Shown one piece after another: positions 1 through 7,597 of a DNA stretch of 64,000 bases (position 1 is the first letter of the stretch; the number at the start of each line of letters is the position of its first letter). Made by a program: the position numbers and the translations under genes. Below the pieces are notes generated by a model. The model was not told the DNA's origin and did no database searches. It was given only the letters and a program-made list of their open reading frames with translations. The stretch comes from Candidatus Latescibacterota bacterium. GTDB taxonomy: Bacteria > Latescibacterota > UBA2968 > UBA8231. The DNA lies in contig JAJEIO010000032.1 in the NCBI GenBank assembly GCA_022827835.1, positions 181,748 to 245,747 on the forward strand, given 5' to 3'.

Positions 1-1
1 G

Positions 2-412
2 CCCTGTAGCCCCATTGAAGGGCTGAGCGACGCGGTTTTGGTGCGGCGAGTGCTGCGCCCCGGGCAACGCACGCCGCTCTACCGCAGCGCGTCCAAGGTC
101 CTCGCCGAGTACGGGCCGCATCACATCTACTACTTCTACCTACACGTGGGAACCGAGATCGGCCGGGTCGAAGTTCCAGAATGGGTGGCGACCGATCGAG
201 AATTGCTCGACTTGGTTCACGCCTGTTTGTACGACCAAGCCGAAAAGGGCCAGGGCTATCCGGTGGCCTTGGCCGAAGCGCACGAGCGCGCCGTAGTGCG
301 CAGTGCAGACCGCGAGACCTTCTATCGCTTTTTGCGCGACACCTTTGTCAAAAACGACCTGCAAACCCACTTGTCAACCAAGAGTTTTAAGAAGCGCTAC
401 ACTGGTATTTAG
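2..412 (+). CDS. nurA: NurA-type 5'-3' nuclease, C-terminal part (cut by window edge)
   Basis: The frame is open from base 2 with no stop upstream, so this is the 3' end of a gene that begins outside the window; the TTG at 38 is not needed as a start. The visible ~136 residues fit the C-terminal part of NurA nucleases: an R-x-P-LYRS segment, a YYFYLHVG strand, then GRVEVPEW and a C-terminal helical region. NurA nucleases act with the HerA translocase to resect DNA ends. The catalytic Asp and Glu residues normally lie further upstream and cannot be checked here. The HAS-barrel protein and HerA genes follow on the same strand, 12 nt and then 2 nt apart, which is the main support for the name. 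Confidence 0.72.
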   Translation, partial: PCSPIEGLSDAVLVRRVLRPGQRTPLYRSASKVLAEYGPHHIYYFYLHVGTEIGRVEVPEWVATDRELLDLVHACLYDQAEKGQGYPVALAEAHERAVVRSADRETFYRFLRDTFVKNDLQTHLSTKSFKKRYTGI

Positions 413-424
413 GGGAGGCCCACT

Positions 425-1081
425 GTGGAGACTATCAAAGAGCGCGAGCGCAGCCCGCTGAGCCGCTTTCGGTCTGAGGCTCTGCCGCTGCCCGACGACA
501 CTGAAGACGAGCGGACTCACGTGGGCGAAGTGGTCGAGAGCAGCACCACCGAGTTGATCGCCCAAGCGCGCGAGTTGCACGGTGCGCCCTCCTTTGGTCA
601 ATTCATCCGCGTGGAAGCCGATATGCCGGTGGTCGGCATTGTATTCAACGTATTTACGCACTCCATCGAGCCGAACCGCCGGCCCACGGCCTACGGCAAG
701 ACCGAAGAGGAACTGCGCCTAGAGCAGCCGCAAATTTTCGAGTTGTTGCGCACGGAGTTCCAAGCCCTCATCATCGGCTACTTGGACGGCGATGAGGCCG
801 TGCAAATCCTGCCGCCGCAGCCGGCTCATATCCACAGCTTTGCGTACTTGTGCTCAGACGAGCAAGTGCGGGCCTTCACGCGCAGCGACGACTATCTGCG
901 CAGCATCCTCAACACGTCCAAAATACCCACTGACGAGCTGGTGATCGCGGTGTTGCGCCACACAGTGCGCGCCCACGCGCACGCACCGTCCTATCTGGTG
1001 CAGATGGGCAAGGAGCTGTCGCGGCTGCTCAGCGACGATTACGACCGGCTCAGCTCGATTATCCGCCGGGTGGTCAACTAA
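425..1081 (+). CDS. HAS-barrel accessory protein of the HerA-NurA operon
   Basis: A 218-residue protein starting at GTG 425 behind an AGGGGAGG Shine-Dalgarno site. From about residue 30 it shows a HAS-barrel (HerA/ATP synthase N-terminal beta barrel) pattern: VGEVVESSTTELIAQ, then FGQFIRVE, VVGIVFNV, an EEELRLEQPQIFELL helix, ALIIGYLDG and ILPPQPAHIHSF. The C-terminal ~70 residues are helical. There is no Walker motif. It lies between nurA and herA with almost no spacing. HerA carries its own HAS barrel, so this second one probably acts as an adaptor between nuclease and translocase; that role is inferred. The family has no settled gene name. Confidence 0.75.
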   Translation: METIKERERSPLSRFRSEALPLPDDTEDERTHVGEVVESSTTELIAQARELHGAPSFGQFIRVEADMPVVGIVFNVFTHSIEPNRRPTAYGKTEEELRLEQPQIFELLRTEFQALIIGYLDGDEAVQILPPQPAHIHSFAYLCSDEQVRAFTRSDDYLRSILNTSKIPTDELVIAVLRHTVRAHAHAPSYLVQMGKELSRLLSDDYDRLSSIIRRVVN

Positions 1082-1083
1082 CG

Positions 1084-2766
1084 ATGGCAAAATACGCGCG
1101 CAACGGAGTGCCAGCCGCGGTCGGTCGCGGCAAGCAAATCGGGGTCATCACCAAAGGCTCGCTAGTCGAGGGGCTGGAGATGAAGCTGGATCCCGAGCAG
1201 AACGTCGAGGACATGAAGGCCGGCAAGTTCGTGGTCATCGAGGGCGACAAAAACGACTTCTTCTCGATGGTCACTGACATGCGCCTCGACGCCAACAACC
1301 AAGAAATTCTCCTGCACCCCCCGGGCCAAGAAGACGCGCTCCTGCGCCAAGTGCTCGCCGGCACCAGCACGTACAACATCGTCTCGCTGCGGCCGATGCT
1401 GATGATGCCCAAGGATGCCGGGGCCGACGAAGGCCCGCGTCCGGTCAAGGCCATTCCGAGCCACTTCTCCGAAGTACAAGAAGCTATGGCCGACGACGTG
1501 GCCAAGATCTTCGGCTGCGAGGGCGACGCCGAGGGCCGCTACTTCAGTATTGGCAACCCGCTCGACATGGACACGCAGGTCTGCCTCGACATGATCCGCT
1601 TTGCCGAGCGCTCCAACGGCATCTTCGGCAAGACGGGTACGGGTAAGTCCTTCCTGACGCGGCTGGCGCTGTGCGGGCTGATTCACTACGACAAGGCCGT
1701 CAACCTGATCTTCGACATGCACAACGAGTACGGGTTCAAGGCCATGAAGGAAAACGGCTCTTCCACGACTTTTGTCAAGGGCCTCAAGCAGCTTTTCGGC
1801 GAGCGGGTGGCGATTTTTTCCTTAGATCCGCAATCGACCCGCGCTCGCGGCGTGCAGCCGGATCACGAGGTCTATATCTCCTACGACCAGATCACGGTCG
1901 AAGACATTGCCCCGCTGCAAGACGAGCTCAAGCTCAATCCCACGGCTGTGGAGTCGGCCTATTTGGTGTACGCGATTTACAAGGAGCGCTGGCTGAGCAC
2001 GCTCTTGAAGTTGGAAGGTCCAGATGTGGAGGAATTCGCCCGCGAGATCGGCGCGCACGCTGGGTCTTTAGTCGCCTTGCATCGCAAGCTCAAGCGGCTG
2101 GAAAACTTTCCCTTCATGGTCTCCAAGCTACGGGACGGCGACGTGGTGGACCGCATCATGGAATACCTCGACAAGGGGATCAACGTGGTGCTAGAGTTCG
2201 GACAGCAGACGAGTATGCTGTGCTACTTGCTGGTGGCCAACATCATCGCGCGGCGCATCCACGAGATGTACGTCAAAAAGAGCGAGCGCTTCTACGCCAC
2301 CCAGCGCCCTGAAGATCAGCCGCGTCAGCTCATGATCACCATTGAGGAGGCGCACAAGTTCCTCAACCCCATGGCGGCTAAGCAGACCATCTTCGGCACC
2401 ATTGCTCGCGAGATGCGCAAGTACTATGTCTCGCTGTTGGTCGTCGATCAGCGTCCGTCGAGCATTGACGACGAAGTGCTCTCGCAGATCGGCACGCGCA
2501 TCACGGCCCTGCTCAACGACGAGAAGGACATTCAGGCAGTACTCACCGGCGTCAGCGGCACCGAAGGGCTGCGCAGTGTGCTGGCCAGCCTCGACTCCAA
2601 GCAGCAGGCCCTGATCATCGGCCACGCCGTGCCCATGCCGGTGGTGATCAAGACCCGCGACTACGACGCCCAGTTCTACAGCGCGATGGGCTGTATGGAC
2701 GACTTGCCAGCCGAGGAGCGGCGGGAAAAGGTGGAGCGGGATGTGGCGGCGTTGTTTGGGGAGTAG
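1084..2766 (+). CDS. herA: HerA-family DNA translocase ATPase
   Basis: A 560-residue hexameric FtsK/HerA-type ATPase. Residues ~15-110 form the N-terminal HAS barrel. Walker A is GKTGTGKS at about 182-189. Walker B is LMITIEEAHKF at about 416-426, with the paired glutamates typical of HerA. The ARE-MRKYYVSLLVVDQRPS stretch that follows carries the sensor and arginine-finger region, and ITALLNDEKDIQAVLTG is the conserved C-terminal helix. HerA pumps DNA and drives NurA resection of double-strand ends. The ATG lies 2 nt after the HAS-barrel gene, so translation is probably coupled. No Sir2 or DUF4297 nuclease partner of the known HerA phage-defence systems is present, which points to repair. 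Confidence 0.93.
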   Translation: MAKYARNGVPAAVGRGKQIGVITKGSLVEGLEMKLDPEQNVEDMKAGKFVVIEGDKNDFFSMVTDMRLDANNQEILLHPPGQEDALLRQVLAGTSTYNIVSLRPMLMMPKDAGADEGPRPVKAIPSHFSEVQEAMADDVAKIFGCEGDAEGRYFSIGNPLDMDTQVCLDMIRFAERSNGIFGKTGTGKSFLTRLALCGLIHYDKAVNLIFDMHNEYGFKAMKENGSSTTFVKGLKQLFGERVAIFSLDPQSTRARGVQPDHEVYISYDQITVEDIAPLQDELKLNPTAVESAYLVYAIYKERWLSTLLKLEGPDVEEFAREIGAHAGSLVALHRKLKRLENFPFMVSKLRDGDVVDRIMEYLDKGINVVLEFGQQTSMLCYLLVANIIARRIHEMYVKKSERFYATQRPEDQPRQLMITIEEAHKFLNPMAAKQTIFGTIAREMRKYYVSLLVVDQRPSSIDDEVLSQIGTRITALLNDEKDIQAVLTGVSGTEGLRSVLASLDSKQQALIIGHAVPMPVVIKTRDYDAQFYSAMGCMDDLPAEERREKVERDVAALFGE

Positions 2767-2772
2767 GGGAGC

Positions 2773-3126
2773 TTACTTGAGCAACAGCGTCCCGATGGTA
2801 GAAATCCAACTGGCCAGGACGACGCCGAGCGTCCAGTGAAATTTGGTGTTCATTTCCTTGCGTAGTTCCGCAAACCCGGTGTGCATTTCTTGGCGTAGCT
2901 GATTGGTTCGGGTGTCGATTTTTTGGTCTGCGGCTTCGAATCGGGTGTCGATTTTTTGGTCCAAGGTGTCGAACCGGGCGTCAGTCCTTTGCTCTAAAGT
3001 CCCAAATCGCTGATCCCATTTCTGATCTAGAGTGCGTAGATCGTCTTCGATCAGGGTCAAGCGGCGATCTACTTGGAGTAGGACGTCGCGCGTCGTCAAC
3101 TCAGTAAGGGGTTGTTCGGCAGGCAT
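2773..3126 (-). CDS. Small coiled-coil protein with C-terminal membrane anchor
   Basis: A 117-residue protein convergent with herA (6 nt between the stops). Residues ~15-95 are a long coiled coil made of degenerate repeats of the type DQK-x-DTRF and LEQRTDARFDTLDQ. A short hydrophobic segment at ~97-117 (LGVVLASWISTIGTLLL) is a likely membrane anchor. This organisation matches small DUF1640-like or hemolysin-XhlA-like coiled-coil membrane proteins, but no family can be assigned with certainty. An AAGAGGTGCC stretch just upstream of the ATG could serve as ribosome binding site. Function unknown. Confidence 0.6.
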   Translation of the reverse strand: MPAEQPLTELTTRDVLLQVDRRLTLIEDDLRTLDQKWDQRFGTLEQRTDARFDTLDQKIDTRFEAADQKIDTRTNQLRQEMHTGFAELRKEMNTKFHWTLGVVLASWISTIGTLLLK

Positions 3127-3349
3127 GGGATCGGCACCTCTTCTGGCTTAAAAATTAAAATACGCTCGAAAATTGAGTATGCAAAATTTGGGCCAGTAGC
3201 GTTACACAGAGGGAGCCGGCAGGCGGCATAGTCGGCGTATGTTGCGTTTCTAAGACGCCGTGTTTCCTTTAGGCCCTACTTTCCCACCCTAGGCTAAGCG
3301 TATTCCAACTTGTGTCTCAAGCCACATCCTCTCCCACCCTAGGCCACAG

Positions 3350-3445
3350 GTCTTGGCGCTGCTCCAAGAATTCGGCCCCGGACGTGGGATCAAGGCCCGA
3401 CGTAGGCTCGTCGAGCAGCACGATGCGGGCGTCCTTCAGCGCCCG
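3350..3445 (-). pseudogene. Remnant of an ABC transporter ATPase (Walker B/D-loop fragment)
   Basis: Read on the minus strand, about 30 codons spell a clear ABC ATPase Walker B and D-loop: ALKDARIVLLDEPTSGLDP followed by TSGAEFLE. There is no Walker A, Q-loop or signature motif nearby, and the frame stops shortly afterwards near 3317. The fragment overlaps the last codons of the upstream CBM9 gene: the CBM9 stop codon lies inside the ALKD codons in another frame. It therefore looks like a recombination or deletion junction where an ABC transporter gene was lost. Bases 3127-3349 around it hold no other recognisable gene, only a 13-bp direct repeat (TCCCACCCTAGGC near 3281 and 3331). Confidence 0.7.
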
Positions 3446-4212
3446 ACGACGGCAGCCGAAAAGACGAGGGTGCCGAATCGGTTGGCACGGTGGAAGTCGG
3501 CTTTGGGCGTGCCGGTGTCGGACCACAGCCCAAATTGGCCTTGGTAGCCCTTGGTGCGATTGAGTCCGGCGCGCCATTGGTCGCCGTCTTGGGGCGGGAT
3601 TTGTCCACCCAAGTGGCGGAAGTTGTCGTGGGGAATGGAGATTTCGAGGATCCAGCTTTGGTCGGTGTCCGAGTGGTCGTTGAGGGTGCCGTCGTAGGTC
3701 GTGGCAATGACCACGCCTTCGCTCTGCCAAGACGGGTGAATGGCCTTGGTGCGCTCCTTGCCGCCGCGGAAGGCGATGTAGTCGAGCAGGGTGCCGTTGA
3801 TGTTCATCTCATAGCCGTAGTAGTTGCCGGGGACTTCCATGTTGGGGGTGGCGAAAATTTCAACGGCGTCCTCCTGATACACCGCTCCGTCGTGTTCGGT
3901 TACTTCTGAATGTAGATACGGATCGACGCACTCGTAGATGATGTAGAGGTTGTCGTCGTCCCAAAGCAAGCGGGCCGTCGTGGATTGCGGTTGCTCTTTT
4001 TCGAGGTCGCTCCAGGGCATTACAAAGGCGATGGGCGCGGCGTGTTGCCAGTCGGCCTCGTCTAAGCGACCATCGACTTGGATCCCCTGGTCAGTGCGGA
4101 GGACTTGGTAGGTGGGTAGCTCATCAGGCATAGCTTGGAAGCGGGTATTCTCTTGGGCGCTGGCAGAGCCAGCGAAGGCGAGGGCGAAGAGCAGGCTGTA
4201 GAGCATGGTCAA
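3436..4212 (-). CDS. Secreted CBM9-like carbohydrate-binding protein
   Basis: A 258-residue protein with a signal peptide at residues 1-19 (hydrophobic core, cleavage after SASAQ). The rest is one CBM9-like beta sandwich: the entry strand IQVDGRLDEADWQ, then ARLLWDDDNLYIIYEC, the acidic YQEDAVEIFATPN loop, YYGYEMNINGTLLD, WILEISIPHDNF and the closing NRFGTLVFS strand. Members bind sugar ends and occur alone or in glycan-degrading enzymes; the exact ligand cannot be read. The last few residues (AAVVGR) probably come from the ABC ATPase remnant into which the gene runs. A second CBM9-like protein lies at 50082-50993. Confidence 0.8.
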   Translation of the reverse strand: MTMLYSLLFALAFAGSASAQENTRFQAMPDELPTYQVLRTDQGIQVDGRLDEADWQHAAPIAFVMPWSDLEKEQPQSTTARLLWDDDNLYIIYECVDPYLHSEVTEHDGAVYQEDAVEIFATPNMEVPGNYYGYEMNINGTLLDYIAFRGGKERTKAIHPSWQSEGVVIATTYDGTLNDHSDTDQSWILEISIPHDNFRHLGGQIPPQDGDQWRAGLNRTKGYQGQFGLWSDTGTPKADFHRANRFGTLVFSAAVVGR

Positions 4213-4235
4213 TCCTTTCGACTATGGTGGTTGGG

Positions 4236-4763
4236 TCAATCGCAGCTCAGGGAAGGGGTCTCCCCGCGCGAAAACGCCTTGGCGATCTGGTCGCAGCGCT
4301 CGTTGTCTGGGTCGCCAGCGTGGCCTTCGGTGTACTGCCACTGGACGGCGGGCGTATTGAGTTGGTCCAGGGAGCGCCACAGGTCTTGGTTGAGCACGGG
4401 CTTTTTGGCGGCGGTGAGCCAGTTCCGTCTCTTCCAGCCGTGAATCCACTCGGCAATGCCCTTGCGCAGGTACTCGCTGTCCGTGACGAGGGTAATAGCG
4501 ATGTCGGATGGCGCGGCTTTTAGACCTTCGATGGCCGCTTGCAACTCCATGCGATTGTTGGTCGTCTCTGGGACAAAGCCGCCCAATTCTACGACGCGGC
4601 CATCGCCGTAGAGCAGCCGCGCTGCCCAGCCGCCTGGCCCTGGGTTGAACGAACAGGCACCGTCGGTGAAAATGGTCAATGTGTCCGAGAGGTTGGTTTG
4701 CTGTTGTATCACTGAAATTGCCTTTGTTGAGGGTACGCCGCTAGTTTGGCTACGATAAAACAT
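4236..4763 (-). CDS. rnhA: Ribonuclease HI
   Basis: A 175-residue RNase HI that degrades the RNA strand of RNA-DNA hybrids. The core starts at LTIFTDGACSFNPGPGGWA (first catalytic Asp), followed by TNNRMELQAAIEGL (catalytic Glu), ITLVTDSEYLRKGI (second Asp), the basic handle HGWKRRNWLTAAKKPV, and WQYTEGHAGDPDNERCD (active-site His and last Asp). The first ~28 residues before the fold are not conserved in the family; a GTG at the VIQQQ codons would give a start nearer to usual, so the real protein may be ~157 residues. It lies 23 nt upstream of the CBM9 gene without functional relation. Confidence 0.93.
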   Translation of the reverse strand: MFYRSQTSGVPSTKAISVIQQQTNLSDTLTIFTDGACSFNPGPGGWAARLLYGDGRVVELGGFVPETTNNRMELQAAIEGLKAAPSDIAITLVTDSEYLRKGIAEWIHGWKRRNWLTAAKKPVLNQDLWRSLDQLNTPAVQWQYTEGHAGDPDNERCDQIAKAFSRGETPSLSCD

Positions 4764-4884
4764 GTCGGGAGTAAGGGCAATCGAGGTGGGTATTCACGAG
4801 GCTTTGCCAGTCCTAGTTGTGCCTAAAGCAATTGCCTTTAGATTAGAGGCTTCCTTTATCTGAACCTTAGAAAGAAAATGCAAT

Positions 4885-6279
4885 ATGGCAGCGTATGATG
4901 TGGTAGTTATTGGCGGCGGCCCAGGTGGGTATTCAGCCGCTATTCGCGCGCGGCAGTTGGGGTTGAAAACCGCGCTGATTGAAGACGCCGAGTTGGGCGG
5001 CACCTGTCTCAATTGGGGCTGCATTCCCACCAAGGCCCTGCTCAAGCAAGCCGAAGTGTACCAGCTTTTCTTGCGCGCCGACGAGTTCGGCTTGCGAGTT
5101 GATAAGCCAGCAGTGGATTGGGACGCGGTCATTGGCCGGAGTCGCCAAGTCGCCGCGCAGTTGTCCAAAGGCGTGGCCTATCTGATGCAGAAGAACCAAG
5201 TCGAGGTGTTCGCCGGCAGGGGCCGGTTGACGCCCAGCCGCCAGATCGCGGTTGAGGACGCCGAGGGCGAGGTCGTGGCTGAACTGGAGGCCGCGCATGT
5301 GGTACTGGCCACTGGCGGTCGTCCCAAATCCATTCCGGGCGTGGAATTCGACGGCGAGCGGATCATCGCCAGCCGCGAGGCCATGATCGTCGCCGAACAG
5401 CCCGCGTCTCTCGCCATCATCGGGGCCGGGGCCATTGGCGTGGAGTTCGCCTATTTCTATCGCGCCTTTGGCAGCAAGGTGCTGCTTTTGGAAGCCCTGC
5501 CCCAAGTCTTGCCGCGCGAAGACGAGGAAATCGCTGCGGGACTGGCCGAGAACTTGACGCGGCAGGGGATCGAAGTGGTGACCGAAGCCCGGGTCGGGGA
5601 GGTTAAAAAACAAAAGCGCGCGGTCGCGCTGCGCTACCGGGTCGGCGACGAGGAGCAGACGCGGAGAGTGGATCGAGTACTGGTTGCCACTGGCGTCGAG
5701 GGCAATATCGAGGGACTGGGGCTGGAAGCGCTGGGCATCCGCACCCGCGACGGCGCAATTGTGGTCGATGAGCGGATGCAGACCAGCGCCAAGGGCATCT
5801 ACGCGATTGGCGACGTGGCTGGCCCACCGCTGTTGGCGCACGCGGCCGCGCAGGAAGGCATTGCGGCCGTCGAGTTTATAGCTGGCCGCGACCGACCCAC
5901 CTTGGACCCGCGCCAAGTGCCCAACTGCATCTATTGCCAGCCGCAAGTGGCCAGCGTCGGCCTGAGCGAAAGCCAAGCGCGCGAAGCCGGGTACGACGTC
6001 AAGGTCGGGCGCTTTCCGTTTGCGGCCAGCGGCAAGGCGCAAGCGGCCGGGGAAACTGAAGGGCTGGTCAAGCTGGTCTTTGACGCGCGCTACGGTGAGT
6101 TGTTGGGCGGGGCCATTCTGGGAGCTGAGGCCACGGAGTTGATCGCTGAATTGACGCTGGCCCTCCGGCTCGAAGCCACGTATGAAGAGCTGTTGCTGAC
6201 CTCTCACGCCCATCCGACGCTGTCCGAGGCCGTGATGGAAGCGGCTGGGCAGGCGTTTGGCGAGGCGATTAACTACTAA
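4885..6279 (+). CDS. lpdA: Dihydrolipoyl dehydrogenase (E3)
   Basis: A 464-residue flavoprotein disulfide reductase that reoxidises dihydrolipoamide of 2-oxoacid dehydrogenase or glycine cleavage complexes using NAD+. The FAD-binding GGGPGGYSAA is at residues 10-19, and the redox-active disulfide is C41/C46 in GGTCLNWGCIPTK. The NAD-binding IGAGAIGVEFA motif and the second FAD motif IYAIGDVAG follow. The dimerisation domain ends with the catalytic His443-Glu448 pair in HPTLSE. No E1 or E2 subunit lies in this window, so the partner complex is unknown. The ATG follows a weak GAAAG site and gives the standard N-terminus. Confidence 0.95.
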   Translation: MAAYDVVVIGGGPGGYSAAIRARQLGLKTALIEDAELGGTCLNWGCIPTKALLKQAEVYQLFLRADEFGLRVDKPAVDWDAVIGRSRQVAAQLSKGVAYLMQKNQVEVFAGRGRLTPSRQIAVEDAEGEVVAELEAAHVVLATGGRPKSIPGVEFDGERIIASREAMIVAEQPASLAIIGAGAIGVEFAYFYRAFGSKVLLLEALPQVLPREDEEIAAGLAENLTRQGIEVVTEARVGEVKKQKRAVALRYRVGDEEQTRRVDRVLVATGVEGNIEGLGLEALGIRTRDGAIVVDERMQTSAKGIYAIGDVAGPPLLAHAAAQEGIAAVEFIAGRDRPTLDPRQVPNCIYCQPQVASVGLSESQAREAGYDVKVGRFPFAASGKAQAAGETEGLVKLVFDARYGELLGGAILGAEATELIAELTLALRLEATYEELLLTSHAHPTLSEAVMEAAGQAFGEAINY

Positions 6280-6307
6280 ATTAAAAATTGAGAATTAGGA
6301 ATTAGGA

Positions 6308-7531
6308 ATGGGGAATGTAGAGTCGAGTGGTATAAAGCCCCCCTCGCTTCCACCGCTGGACCAGCTCCTGCCGGCCGAGCCACTGCTGTTGATGGGGGCT
6401 GGGCCGGTGCCGGTGGAGGCGGAGGTTGCGCGGGCGGGTGGCATGGTTATCAACCACTTGGGGCCGACGATGGATCAGCTAGTGGAGCACATCAAGCAGT
6501 TAGCTGGCTATGCCTTTCAGACGACCGATAAGCACATCTTGGGAATTGGGGGACCGGCGTCGGCAGCCATGGAGATGGCGATGGGCAATCTGCTGTGGCC
6601 GGGTCGTCGCTCCTTGGTGCTGCAAAATGGGTGGTTTAGCGGGCGCTTTGCCGAGATGGCGGCTGGCGTGGGCGCGGAGGTCGAAGTGCTGGCTGTGCCG
6701 GAAGGGCAAGCTGTCTGCGCTGAGCGCGTTGAGGAGTACCTCAAGAGCCAGCAGTACGACGTGGTGACGATGGTGCAGGGCGAGACCTCCAGCGGCGTTT
6801 GCACGACCGAGCTGCCGGCGATTGCCCGCTTGTGCCGCGAGCACGGGGCGCTGGCGGTCGTCGATGCGGTCTGCACGTTGAGCACCATGCCGTTGGAAAA
6901 AGACGCTTGGGGCGTTGACGTGGTTATCACGGGCAGTCAGAAAGGGCTGTCTGCGCTACCCGGTGTGGCGCTGATTGCCTTTTCCGACGCGGCTTGGGAG
7001 CAGGTGCAACAGCATCCCGGTCCTAAGCCGCACTGGTGTTTGGACGCACTGCGGGCAGAAAACTTTTGGCAGCAACACCAGTACCACTACACGGCCCCGG
7101 TCTCAGGGCTGTTGGCGTTGCACGAGGCCCTGCGGCTGGTCTGCGAGGAGACGCTGGAGCGCCGCTTTGCGCGGCATCGGCACTCGTCGCTGGCGCTGCA
7201 AGCTGGCATCGAGAAGATGGGCCTAGTGCTGAACGCGCCGCGTCGCATTCGCCTCAACTCAGTGGTGGCAATCCAAGTGCCCGCTGGGGTAGATAGCGCT
7301 CGGGTGCGGGCTGATATGTCGAATCGCTTTCACGTCGAAATCTCTGGGGCCTTTGGTCTCGACATCGTGCGCATCGGTCAGATGGGCGAGCAGTGCCGAG
7401 CACCGCACTTGTTCCGCGTGTTGCACGCCTTGGGTGGTGCCCTCGCGCACGAAGGAGCCAGCATGAATACTAGCGCGGGGATGGCGGCGCTGGAGTATTA
7501 TTTGTCGGGCTATGCGGACGATTTGTTTTGA
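6308..7531 (+). CDS. Class V PLP aminotransferase (alanine/serine-glyoxylate type)
   Basis: A 407-residue fold-type I PLP enzyme. LLLMGAGPVPV at residues ~27-37 is the N-terminal family signature (usually GPGPT/V). ILGIGGPASAAMEMA binds the cofactor phosphate, VVDAVCTLSTMPL holds the Asp that pairs with the pyridine nitrogen, and Lys212 in GSQKGLSALPG is the Schiff-base lysine. Relatives transfer amino groups from alanine or serine to glyoxylate or cleave related substrates; the substrate is not certain. The first ~20 residues overlap a small AT-rich tandem repeat (GAATTAGGAATTAGG at 6290-6306) and could be partly non-native. It precedes a second PLP enzyme by 66 nt, possibly in one transcript. 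Confidence 0.85.
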   Translation: MGNVESSGIKPPSLPPLDQLLPAEPLLLMGAGPVPVEAEVARAGGMVINHLGPTMDQLVEHIKQLAGYAFQTTDKHILGIGGPASAAMEMAMGNLLWPGRRSLVLQNGWFSGRFAEMAAGVGAEVEVLAVPEGQAVCAERVEEYLKSQQYDVVTMVQGETSSGVCTTELPAIARLCREHGALAVVDAVCTLSTMPLEKDAWGVDVVITGSQKGLSALPGVALIAFSDAAWEQVQQHPGPKPHWCLDALRAENFWQQHQYHYTAPVSGLLALHEALRLVCEETLERRFARHRHSSLALQAGIEKMGLVLNAPRRIRLNSVVAIQVPAGVDSARVRADMSNRFHVEISGAFGLDIVRIGQMGEQCRAPHLFRVLHALGGALAHEGASMNTSAGMAALEYYLSGYADDLF

Positions 7532-7597
7532 GCTATTAAAGGCAACCAAGAGCATAGATAGGTCAATCGGCTGGCGTTTCTATAGAAAGGACTCCTA

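Noticed and set aside
4933-6213. Long minus-strand frame (426 codons) inside the dihydrolipoyl dehydrogenase gene
   Set aside because: Antisense shadow in GC-rich DNA; the plus-strand protein has every lpdA motif and the reverse product resembles nothing.
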